Source: CAYUAG01 sp964554015 (GTDB lineage Bacteria; Zhuqueibacterota; QNDG01; CAYUAG01). Taken from it: DNA of 7,985 nucleotides. The notes below the pieces were generated by a model that saw only the letters and a list, made by a program, of their open reading frames with translations, was not told where the DNA came from and did no database searches. The translations under genes and the position numbers were made by a program. Each line of letters begins with the position of its first letter. Positions within the stretch are counted from its first letter, which is position 1. This document shows positions 1 to 6,529 of this stretch, piece by piece. Location of the stretch: NCBI GenBank assembly GCA_964554015.1, contig CAZKMO010000156.1, positions 1 to 7,985 on the forward strand. Direction: 5' to 3'.

Positions 1-468
1 ATAAATATCCATAGCTTTACATTCTTCCTCTGTTGCACATTCAAAAGCTAAGATATGATCCGTATTTATCATTGGAAAACGAAATTTTTCCATATTAAGA
101 TAGTACTCAATAACCGGGCATTTTAAAAATTCCCCCTTTTTTATCTTATAATTTTTTCCGAATTCTCCAGAAGCAATATTCCAGATACAAATTTTAACTG
201 GTATTCTGTCGACCATTTTAATCAAAATTTCATTTGTTTGAATTTGTTCTTTAAAATGAGTAGGAATATTGAAACTTTTTAAATATTTATATATACCAAC
301 TGCAATAGCACAATTATCCTTTCCCTTACCTTTGATCTTGAATACATTATTTTTACCTTTATCCGGTATATTTTCTTTAAAATGTATTATCTGAAATTTT
401 TCATCATTGGTTTCGTGAATATTTTTTTCACCCTTTTTAATGACTATTTTCCCTTTATTTATATCCAC
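1..468 (-). CDS. PurC-like protein (SAICAR synthetase family), divergent, partial (C-terminus beyond left edge)
   Basis: The first 156 residues of a gene that continues past the left edge. I choose the GTG at 466-468 because a full AGGAGGA Shine-Dalgarno sits 7 nt upstream (476-482) and the frame is open from there on. SAICAR synthetase joins CAIR to aspartate using ATP in purine synthesis. Family landmarks seen: an N-terminal Lys/Gly strand (VIKKGEKNIHE, about 9-19), HFKEN (about 29-33), KGKG (46-49), IPTHF (about 69-73), WNIASGEF (about 100-107), PVIEYY (about 121-126) and INTDHILAF (about 136-144). Unusually, the normal FKDD reads FKEN, the VRN...AGS phosphate-binding segment reads IWN...SGE, and the usual KDD...DP segment reads NME...FP. 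It lies 17 nt downstream of purB, as in classical purB-purC operons. Family membership is fairly secure; whether it is an active SAICAR synthetase is open, so I give no symbol. Confidence 0.8.
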   Translation of the reverse strand, partial: MDINKGKIVIKKGEKNIHETNDEKFQIIHFKENIPDKGKNNVFKIKGKGKDNCAIAVGIYKYLKSFNIPTHFKEQIQTNEILIKMVDRIPVKICIWNIASGEFGKNYKIKKGEFLKCPVIEYYLNMEKFRFPMINTDHILAFECATEEECKAMDIY

Positions 469-475
469 GATTTTA

Positions 476-482
476 TCCTCCT
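476..482 (-). promoter_or_regulatory. Ribosome binding site fixing the GTG start of the purC-like gene
   Basis: On the minus strand this reads AGGAGGA, an essentially full anti-16S match, 7 nt before the GTG at 466-468. It lies in the short gap after the purB stop codon. No ATG in the same frame is close by, so this site decides the start. Confidence 0.8.
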
Positions 483-485
483 AAA

Positions 486-1781
486 TTATAAAATCCCAAC
501 TCTCTGAAAAATACGGTCAACATTGCGTAATTGATAATTAAGATCAAAGCATCGTTCTATCTCCTCTGGGGATAGATATTGATTGATATCTTTATTACTT
601 ACTACCATTTCTCTGAAATCTTTGCCACTTTCCCAGCACTCCATAGCTACTTTTTGCACCAAGCCATAAGCATCTTCCCGGGTAATATCTTTCCTAGTCA
701 AAGCCAATAGTAACGATTGAGAAAAAATTAATCCCTTAGTCATCTCAAGATTTTCTTTCATACGCTCAGGATTCACCATAAGATTTTTAACTAAATTAAT
801 TACTTTATATAACATGTAATCCAAAAGGATATTACTGTCCGGCAAAATAATTCTTTCCACTGAAGAATGAGAAATATCCCTTTCATGCCATAAAGCCATA
901 TTCTCCAGACCAGCCATTAAATTCGAACGAAGCAGCCTGGCCATGCCTGCAATTCTCTCACAGGTTATGGGATTTTTTTTATGGGGCATTGACGAAGATC
1001 CTTTCTGCCCTTTGGAAAAAAATTCTGCCGCTTCTCCTACTTCGGTTCTTTGCAAATGACGTATTTCCACTGCTATTTTTTCCAGTAATCCACCTATAAT
1101 TGCCAGAGTGGATAAATATTCCGCATGTCTGTCTCGCTGCACAATCTGAGTGGAAACCGGCGCATAATTGATACCAAGTTTACGACATACCGCCTCTTCC
1201 ACCTCTACATCCAGATGGGCAAATGTACCCACTGCACCGGATATTTTCCCCGCTGAAATAGTATCTATGCTCCGGTTCAGCCGTTCCAGATTCCTGCCTG
1301 CCTCATCATACCATAAAGCCAGTTTTAAACCAAAAGTAATCGGTTCAGCATGAATGCCATGTGAACGTCCGATACAGACTGTATCTTTAAATTCAAGAGC
1401 TCGCTTCTTTAAAACTTCTCTTAATCCTTCCAGTTTTCGTCTAAGAAGCATCCCTGCCTCTTTTAACTGCAAGGAAGTAGCTGTATCCAGTACATCCGAA
1501 GAAGTCATTCCCTGATGAATAAAACGGGAATCCTTCCCTACTTTCTCGGCAACACTGGTGAGAAAGGCAATGACATCATGTTTAACCACTGCTTCAATCT
1601 CATCTATTCTTTTGATATCAAAAGCAGCCTTTTGCTTGATATTTTCCCAGGCTTGGGCAGGTATCTCTCCTCTTTCTGTTTGAACTTCACACACTGCCAG
1701 TTCCACCTCCAGCCATTTGGCAAACCGATTCTCCCGGGTCCAAATTCTACCCATCTCAGGAAGAGTGTACCGTTTAATCAC
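486..1781 (-). CDS. purB: Adenylosuccinate lyase
   Basis: Cleaves SAICAR to AICAR plus fumarate and adenylosuccinate to AMP plus fumarate, acting twice in purine synthesis; cytoplasmic homotetramer in the fumarase/aspartase superfamily. The 431-residue length is typical of the short bacterial (Bacillus/Thermotoga-type) form. Visible motifs: HDV at 68-70, HQGMTSSDV at 89-97, the catalytic-histidine segment GRSHGIHAEP (138-147) and the superfamily signature GSSSMPHKKNP (261-271), whose flexible loop carries the catalytic serine. The C-terminal domain is complete. The start is GTG (1779-1781) preceded by AGAGGA with a 5-nt spacer. It lies 23 nt after htrA and 17 nt before the purC-like gene, so it is almost certainly co-transcribed. 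No motif residue looks altered, unlike its purC-like neighbour. Confidence 0.96.
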   Translation of the reverse strand: MIKRYTLPEMGRIWTRENRFAKWLEVELAVCEVQTERGEIPAQAWENIKQKAAFDIKRIDEIEAVVKHDVIAFLTSVAEKVGKDSRFIHQGMTSSDVLDTATSLQLKEAGMLLRRKLEGLREVLKKRALEFKDTVCIGRSHGIHAEPITFGLKLALWYDEAGRNLERLNRSIDTISAGKISGAVGTFAHLDVEVEEAVCRKLGINYAPVSTQIVQRDRHAEYLSTLAIIGGLLEKIAVEIRHLQRTEVGEAAEFFSKGQKGSSSMPHKKNPITCERIAGMARLLRSNLMAGLENMALWHERDISHSSVERIILPDSNILLDYMLYKVINLVKNLMVNPERMKENLEMTKGLIFSQSLLLALTRKDITREDAYGLVQKVAMECWESGKDFREMVVSNKDINQYLSPEEIERCFDLNYQLRNVDRIFQRVGIL

Positions 1782-1804
1782 AATTATCCTCTCTTTCTGG
1801 TTGT

Positions 1805-3067
1805 TTATTCTTGATTTTCTAAAAATATATTTATCTGCTTCAGTTTCCCGTTACGATAGACAATCAATTCGAGCTTGTTATTTTCCCTTATATCAATACG
1901 ATTTATTACCTGCTTTACATCGTAGGTAGAAGTTATTCGTTGTTTATTAATCATAACCACAACATCGCCAACCTTAATATCAGAATCATCTGCTGGGGAT
2001 CCCTTTTCAATATTGCTGACAATGACTCCATCTCCTGGTGAAATGCCCAGGCGTAAGGCTGTGATAAAGGAAAGATTTTGTACTTCCAGTCCGGTAGAAA
2101 AAGATCTGTCAATCTTGCCTATCTTTTTTAACTCCGGTAATAACTCCTTGGCCCTGTTTATGGGAATAGCAAAACCAATTCCAATAGAGGTTTTTTCATA
2201 CTGACTGCCGGAAAAAATAAAGGTATTAATACCGATACATTCACCCAGGCTGTTCACCAGGGGACCGCCGCTGTTGCCTCCGTTGATGGATGCATCCGTT
2301 TGAATCATGTCAGTATACGATCTGCCCTGTATAGCATATTCGCCCTGAAAGTCCATGTCTGCTGCACTCACCACTCCCACGGTTACGGTTGGTTTAGCAC
2401 TCACATCAAAAAGGCCAAAGGGATTACCCAGAGCGATTACCCATTCTCCGATGATAATATCATCGGAATTACCCAGGGGAATGTAAGGGAGATTTTCCCC
2501 ATCGATTTTTAATAAAGCCACATCATATTTTTCATCACTGCCCACTAACTCTGCCTTAAATTTTTTATTGTCTGTCATAGTCACTACAATCTCTTCTGCT
2601 TCATGCACCACATGCTCGTTGGTGAGAATATATCCGTCCGAAGAAATTAAAAATCCAGATCCAAGTCCCTTCACTTTCTGCTCATACTCATAAGGTTTAA
2701 AGTAATAACGAAAGAAAGAGTCATTAAAAAACGGAGATCTGGTATAATACCGTTTTATCTGAGTAACATTAATTCCCACAATAGCCGGACTGGCCTTAGA
2801 AATAGCATTAGTGATAGCATTATGCCTGGACAGATAAATATCATCATTAAGCATGGTTTTGGAATTATCTTGCAGGGTAGTAAAAAGTTTATTCTCCTCA
2901 GCTCCTGTTTGCTTACCATTACTCTCCTTGTGGGGGGAACAAAACAGATATGTCATAAAAAAAGAGGAAATTATCATTGATAATAAAAATTTCTTAAATA
3001 GCATTTTTTTATCCTCTAACTTCTTTTGATCACACAGAATTCCTTTTTTCATGTCCTGTGTTATCAT
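1805..3067 (-). CDS. HtrA/DegP-like trypsin-fold serine protease with one PDZ domain
   Basis: Envelope protein-quality-control protease. Residues about 23-43 form a basic then hydrophobic export signal or membrane anchor (LLSMIISSFFMTYLFC core). The trypsin-like domain spans about 85-310 with the triad His152 (LTNEHVV), Asp182 (YDVALLKID) and Ser266 (GGNSGGPL). One PDZ domain follows (about 325-417; GVIVSNIEKGSPAD and KVGDVVVMIN). A single PDZ makes it DegS/HtrA-like in layout rather than two-PDZ DegP. Two starts are credible: ATG 3065-3067 with AGGAGA 6 nt upstream, and ATG 3002-3004 (residue 22) with AGAGGA 7 nt upstream. The second gives a conventional signal peptide; the first adds 21 charged residues before it. 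It sits 27 nt after the transaldolase gene and 23 nt before purB, in the same operon. Confidence 0.94.
   Translation of the reverse strand: MITQDMKKGILCDQKKLEDKKMLFKKFLLSMIISSFFMTYLFCSPHKESNGKQTGAEENKLFTTLQDNSKTMLNDDIYLSRHNAITNAISKASPAIVGINVTQIKRYYTRSPFFNDSFFRYYFKPYEYEQKVKGLGSGFLISSDGYILTNEHVVHEAEEIVVTMTDNKKFKAELVGSDEKYDVALLKIDGENLPYIPLGNSDDIIIGEWVIALGNPFGLFDVSAKPTVTVGVVSAADMDFQGEYAIQGRSYTDMIQTDASINGGNSGGPLVNSLGECIGINTFIFSGSQYEKTSIGIGFAIPINRAKELLPELKKIGKIDRSFSTGLEVQNLSFITALRLGISPGDGVIVSNIEKGSPADDSDIKVGDVVVMINKQRITSTYDVKQVINRIDIRENNKLELIVYRNGKLKQINIFLENQE
3012..3017 (-). promoter_or_regulatory. Alternative internal ribosome binding site in the htrA 5' end
   Basis: Reads AGAGGA on the minus strand, 7 nt before an in-frame ATG at 3002-3004. 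Starting here gives a 399-residue protein beginning MLFKKFLL, a textbook signal-peptide start. Competes with the AGGAGA site at 3074-3079 that serves the longer form. Confidence 0.45.
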
Positions 3068-3094
3068 TTAGTATCTCCTATGCATACCTACAAT

Positions 3095-3748
3095 TTATTT
3101 TACTTTTTTCCAGTCTGCTAAAAATTTCTCGATCCCAATATCAGTTAAAGGATGTTTTACCAGCTGATCAATTACTTTGAAGGGAATGGTAGCGATATGT
3201 GCACCCATTAAAGCAGCATCTACAACATGGAGAGGATTTCGTATACTGGCGACAATCACTTCGGTCTCCAAGCCGTAATTTTCATAAATAGTCACAATAC
3301 TGCTTACCAGTTCCATTCCCACATGGCTGATATCATCCAGTCTTCCCACAAAAGGACTGGCATAGGTTGCACCTGCTTTGGCTGCCAATAGTGCCTGGGA
3401 AGGAGAGAAAATTAAAGTCATATTTGTTTTTATATTTTCACTGGAAAGCTGCTTTACTGCCTTCAATCCATCTTTGGTCATGGGTATTTTAATGACCATA
3501 TGCTGATCAAGCTTAGCAAGTTCTCTTGCTTCTTCCACCATCCCTTTATGGTCCAAAGCTACCACTTCTCCGCTGACCGGTCCTTTAACAATCTCACAAA
3601 TTTCTTTCAGGATATCTTTGAATTTAGCTCCGGTTCTTTCTACCTCCCGGGAAATCAAAGTAGGATTGGTGGTTACCCCATCCAGCACTCCCAGACTTGC
3701 AGCTTCTTTAATCTCATCCACATTAGCAGTGTCAATAAAAAATTTCAT
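3095..3748 (-). CDS. Transaldolase, FSA/TalC small-subunit family
   Basis: Class I aldolase of 217 residues, the usual length for the short transaldolase/fructose-6-phosphate aldolase family. Motifs: FFIDTANVDEI (3-13), GVTTNPTLI (24-32), Schiff-base Lys87 in VIKIPMT (85-91), TLIFSPSQALLAAKAGA (111-127) and SPFVGRLDD (131-139). Glu61 (GPVSGEVV) is the residue found in true transaldolases of this group, where E. coli FSA has Gln, so I favour transaldolase activity (sedoheptulose-7-P plus glyceraldehyde-3-P to erythrose-4-P plus fructose-6-P) over FSA. The ATG is preceded by a perfect AGGAGG with a 5-nt spacer (3754-3759). It lies between truA and htrA; its pathway provides the ribose-5-phosphate used for PRPP and the downstream purine genes. 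That subfamily assignment rests on one residue and is tentative. Confidence 0.93.
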   Translation of the reverse strand: MKFFIDTANVDEIKEAASLGVLDGVTTNPTLISREVERTGAKFKDILKEICEIVKGPVSGEVVALDHKGMVEEARELAKLDQHMVIKIPMTKDGLKAVKQLSSENIKTNMTLIFSPSQALLAAKAGATYASPFVGRLDDISHVGMELVSSIVTIYENYGLETEVIVASIRNPLHVVDAALMGAHIATIPFKVIDQLVKHPLTDIGIEKFLADWKKVK

Positions 3749-3761
3749 CTAAACCTCCTAA

Positions 3762-3807
3762 TTTTTTCTTTTCTTTTTTTATTTTTTATCTTTTTTCTTT
3801 TTTCTTT
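3762..3807 (-). repeat. Low-complexity polypurine tract (A-rich with spaced G) upstream of the transaldolase gene
   Basis: On the minus strand the stretch is A and G at 44 of 46 positions, in loose AAAGAAA/AAAAAG units; only positions 3781 and 3788 break it. It fills the 67-nt gap between truA and the transaldolase AGGAGG site. It could be a slippage-prone simple repeat or an unstructured A-rich leader that favours ribosome loading. No hairpin is visible. Confidence 0.7.
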
Positions 3808-3815
3808 AATCTTTA

Positions 3816-4595
3816 TTACTTATAGTGAACTTTCACCAAAAACAATCCCTGAGGAGGAGCAGTGGGGCCGGCTAACTTTCTATCCCGGGCTTCCAAAATA
3901 TTTTTAAAATCATGGGGAGTCCATCTGCCTCTTCCTACCTCCAATAATGTCCCTACTATTATCCGTACCATATTATGAAAAAATCTTATGGCGGTTATTT
4001 CGAAGATTATATCATCCTCCTGAATTCTCCATTTTATGGTATGGACTGTAGATATATTATCATAATTATCTTCCTTGTCTTTTTTGCAAAAGGAAGTATA
4101 ATTATGTTCTCCTTTTAAATACTTAGAAGTTTTCCTAATAGGATCTAAAAGAAAATTAAATTGAGGATACCAGCAGTATCGTCTGCCAATAATTTTCTGC
4201 TTGGTGGCAATAATATATCTGTAGGTACGAGCAACTGCATCTCTTCTGGCATTAAAATTTTCCCTTTTCTCTTCTGCCTCATTAACTCTGACATCTTCAG
4301 GTAAATAGCGATTTAAACCCTTATAAAAAGCTGTCAACGATAACTGGCTATCGGTTGGAAAACTAACCACCTGCGCTAAAGCATGAACCCCGGCATCTGT
4401 TCTTCCCGCTGCTGTTACTGTGATCTTTGTTCCTGTTAATCTATATAATCCTTTTTCTATTTCCTCCTGTACTGTTCGCATCTCTGGTTGTATCTGCCAT
4501 CCGGCAAATTCAGTTCCTTCGTATTCTATAAGTAATTTAATACATCTTTTCTTATCAGCGTTTATATGTGTCATTTTATTAAATATATATTTCAT
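3816..4595 (-). CDS. truA: tRNA pseudouridine(38-40) synthase TruA
   Basis: Converts uridines 38-40 in the tRNA anticodon arm to pseudouridine. Family motifs: LIEYEGTEFAGWQ near the N-terminus, AAGRTDAGVHA with the catalytic Asp (residue 67 from the chosen start), Tyr in ARTYRYII, and the C-terminal RFFHNMVRIIVGTLLEVGRG segment. Length is 259 residues against about 245-270 for the family. The open frame extends further upstream, but that would overlap ecfT by about 50 nt. I choose ATG 4593-4595 because it overlaps the ecfT TGA in an ATGA, a classic translational-coupling arrangement, and no Shine-Dalgarno is visible for any candidate start. ATG 4572-4574 (252 residues) is the alternative. The ecfT-truA order is well known from Firmicutes. 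Confidence 0.94.
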   Translation of the reverse strand: MKYIFNKMTHINADKKRCIKLLIEYEGTEFAGWQIQPEMRTVQEEIEKGLYRLTGTKITVTAAGRTDAGVHALAQVVSFPTDSQLSLTAFYKGLNRYLPEDVRVNEAEEKRENFNARRDAVARTYRYIIATKQKIIGRRYCWYPQFNFLLDPIRKTSKYLKGEHNYTSFCKKDKEDNYDNISTVHTIKWRIQEDDIIFEITAIRFFHNMVRIIVGTLLEVGRGRWTPHDFKNILEARDRKLAGPTAPPQGLFLVKVHYK

Positions 4596-5392
4596 CCATA
4601 AACTATTATTAATAAAGTTAGGGAAAAAAGTAAACATAAACAAATAAAATCATTTTTCCCCAATTCTAACTGCAAATAACTGGTTCTCCCCTCACTCCCC
4701 CTGTATCCTCTAGCCTCCATAGCCAAAGATAAATCATGCGCTTTTCTAAAACCAGAAATAAAAAGGGGAATAACCAGAGGTATGATACTTTTTGTTCTGT
4801 TGTATATATTGCCCTCAAATTTAGCACCCCGGGAGATTTGTGCCTTTTTAATTCTTTCTGACTCCTCAATAAGGATGGGTATAAAACGCATGGCTATGGA
4901 TATGGTCATAGCAATTTCATGAGCTGGTAATCTTAATTTAGTAAAAGGTTTTAAAATTCGTTCGATTCCATCCGTTAAACTCATGGGAGAAGTGGATAAA
5001 GTAAGCAATCCTGCCAGAATAATCAACATAATTAAACGAAAAGTATAAAAAAATCCTTTATACAGACCTTCCAGAGAAATATCAAAATTTAACCAGGGAA
5101 TAGTCAATAAAATTTGCCCCGGAGTAAAAAAACCATGAAGCAATAAAGTGAGTAAAAACAGCACAACAAAGGGCCTGACATTGCTTAAAGCTAAGGTTAA
5201 TGTAAGTTTTGCCAAAAAATATAAAAAAAAGATGACTATTGATAAAAAAACCAGTAGTTCTATTTGATCTGTATAAAAAATCAAAACCATCATAACCAAA
5301 CAGAAAAAAATCTTAATTCTTGGATCCAGAGAGTGGACAACAGACATCCGGGGAGCATACTGACCGAGATTCATATTTTTTATACCAGCCAT
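4592..5392 (-). CDS. ecfT: Energy-coupling factor transporter transmembrane protein EcfT
   Basis: Membrane scaffold of ECF-type vitamin/metal importers, linking the substrate-binding S-component to the EcfA ATPases. The 266-residue length is normal. Hydrophobic segments lie at about 28-40, 46-66, 72-88, 115-133 and 248-265. The two cytoplasmic coupling helices carry the diagnostic A-R-G motifs: ISRGA (186-190) and MEARGY (225-230). The N-terminal LGQYAP...SVVHSLDPRIK is also typical. The ATG at 5390-5392 has a modest CAGGTA site upstream; ATG at residue 7 is possible but has no site. It is the first gene of the minus-strand operon and overlaps truA by 4 nt. No ecfA ATPase or S-component gene is adjacent, so it probably uses ATPases encoded elsewhere. 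Its substrate cannot be told. Confidence 0.93.
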   Translation of the reverse strand: MAGIKNMNLGQYAPRMSVVHSLDPRIKIFFCLVMMVLIFYTDQIELLVFLSIVIFFLYFLAKLTLTLALSNVRPFVVLFLLTLLLHGFFTPGQILLTIPWLNFDISLEGLYKGFFYTFRLIMLIILAGLLTLSTSPMSLTDGIERILKPFTKLRLPAHEIAMTISIAMRFIPILIEESERIKKAQISRGAKFEGNIYNRTKSIIPLVIPLFISGFRKAHDLSLAMEARGYRGSEGRTSYLQLELGKNDFICLCLLFSLTLLIIVYG

Positions 5393-5400
5393 AATCTACC

Positions 5401-5415
5401 TGTTAAATATTAACA
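5401..5415. repeat. Small palindrome TGTTAA-ATA-TTAACA in the ecfT leader
   Basis: Perfect 6-bp inverted repeat with a 3-nt centre. It lies between the candidate ecfT -10 box and the start codon and touches the ribosome-binding region. The half-site TGTTAA recurs at 5465-5470. It could be an operator or translation-control element, but AT-rich DNA produces such palindromes by chance. Confidence 0.35.
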
Positions 5416-5437
5416 TATTTTGATAAACTACTGGGAA

Positions 5438-5464
5438 AGTATATGTTTTTTGGGAAAAAGTCAA
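5438..5464 (-). promoter_or_regulatory. Candidate sigma70-type promoter for the ecfT operon
   Basis: On the minus strand TTGACT (5464-5459) is followed after 15 nt by TATACT (5443-5438), five of six matches to each consensus box. The spacer is shorter than the ideal 17. A start about 7 nt downstream would give a leader of roughly 40 nt. It is the best candidate for driving the six-gene minus-strand run. Confidence 0.4.
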
Positions 5465-5496
5465 TGTTAAAATCGGGTTATTTCTCTATTTTTTTC

Positions 5497-5525
5497 TTGA
5501 CTTTTTGTCTGAAGAGAATTATTTT
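5497..5525 (+). promoter_or_regulatory. Candidate sigma70-type promoter for the M29-like peptidase gene
   Basis: TTGACT (5497-5502), then a 17-nt spacer, then TATTTT (5520-5525; four of six). It shares the ten bases TTGACTTTTT with the oppositely oriented ecfT promoter candidate. The -35 box is good and the -10 box is weak. Confidence 0.4.
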
Positions 5526-5574
5526 AAAAATTATAGATTCTCATTTACTATAAACATTTATAGGTTATTTACTC

Positions 5575-6528
5575 ATGGTTGAACTCCATCATGCCATTAT
5601 TTCCATTTTAAAGGATTGTTTTAAGATAAAAAAGAATGAAAAAATCCTTATTCTGGCTGATGAACCTCAATGTAAATTAGCTTATGAATTTTATCTAAAA
5701 GCAAAATGCCTGTCTAAAAATCCTTCTCTTCATATTCTTCCCAAAATAAAAAATAGAAACTACAAGCCAACTGAAACCATAAAAAAACTTCTGCAAGGTT
5801 CCGATTGTGCCCTTCTTATAACCAGTAAATCTATATCACATATGCAAGCGCGCCGAAAAGCCTCTCAATCCGGAACCCGTATTGCCAGCATGCCCAGAGT
5901 GACCGAAGCTATTTTAAGAAGAAATCTGGTGGGAAATTATACCACTTTAATAAATACCAGCAGAAAACTTGCCGATATTCTCACTATCGGAAAAGAAATA
6001 CATCTAACCACACGCCAAGGAACTAATTTTTCTTGTTCTATTTCCCGTAAAAAAGGGTATTCCGATACTGGGATGGTCCATAAACCAGGCAACTTTTCCA
6101 ATATTCCTGCCGGTGAGGCCTGTATTGGCCCGGTTCAGTATTCTGCTCAAGGAACCTTGATTATTGATGGTTCTTTCCCGGAAGTGGGATTATTAAAAAA
6201 TCCTATAACGGTAACCATAAAAGACGGGTATGGAATCCGCTTAACCGGAGACAAGGAAGTAGAAACGGTAAGGCAAATTCTCCGCCCCTACGGTCATGAA
6301 AGCCGGAATATTGCTGAAATCGGCATAGGCACTAATCCGCATGCCAAATTAACCGGTATCACTCTGGAAGATGAAAAAGTACAGGGTACTGTTCATATCG
6401 GATTCGGTAACAGTATCTCTTTTGGGGGAACCAATACGGTACCCTGCCACAACGATGCCGTCATCCTCAATCCCACCATGGTCATCGACGGGAAGACTAT
6501 TTTGAAGGAAGGGAAGATAATGGTGTAA
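5575..6528 (+). CDS. M29-type aminopeptidase (aminopeptidase T/AmpS-like), short form
   Basis: Resembles the thermophilic metallo-aminopeptidases AmpT, AmpS and PepS, which remove N-terminal residues using two metal ions. The C-terminal catalytic half has every expected motif in order: IPAGE (Glu181), GTLIIDGS (193-200), AEIGIGTNP (Glu248), LEDEK (264-268), GTVHIGFG (His274), GG (284-285) and HND (His292, Asp294), matching the family's metal ligands of two Glu, two His and one Asp. The protein has 317 residues against about 370-410 for characterised members, and the shortening is in the N-terminal half. There is no signal peptide, so it should be cytoplasmic. ATG 5575 has only a weak AGG 10 nt upstream; no better start is seen. 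It is divergent from ecfT. Family membership is firm; peptidase activity is inferred. Confidence 0.85.
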   Translation: MVELHHAIISILKDCFKIKKNEKILILADEPQCKLAYEFYLKAKCLSKNPSLHILPKIKNRNYKPTETIKKLLQGSDCALLITSKSISHMQARRKASQSGTRIASMPRVTEAILRRNLVGNYTTLINTSRKLADILTIGKEIHLTTRQGTNFSCSISRKKGYSDTGMVHKPGNFSNIPAGEACIGPVQYSAQGTLIIDGSFPEVGLLKNPITVTIKDGYGIRLTGDKEVETVRQILRPYGHESRNIAEIGIGTNPHAKLTGITLEDEKVQGTVHIGFGNSISFGGTNTVPCHNDAVILNPTMVIDGKTILKEGKIMV

Positions 6529-6529
6529 G

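Noticed and set aside
1515..1929. Plus-strand open frames opposite purB and the HtrA gene
   Set aside because: Antisense shadows of strongly conserved genes with no ribosome sites or recognisable products.
2936..2947. Lipoprotein signal in the HtrA-like protein (Cys at residue 43)
   Set aside because: The residues before the Cys (TYLF) do not fit the lipobox, which needs a small residue at -1.
3500..3907. Plus-strand open frame of 135 codons
   Set aside because: Antisense to the transaldolase and truA ends; its Phe/Leu-rich middle is just the pyrimidine tract translated.
4596..4643. Longer TruA start at 4643
   Set aside because: It would overlap ecfT by about 50 nt and add residues unlike any TruA N-terminus; the ATGA-coupled start at 4595 is better.
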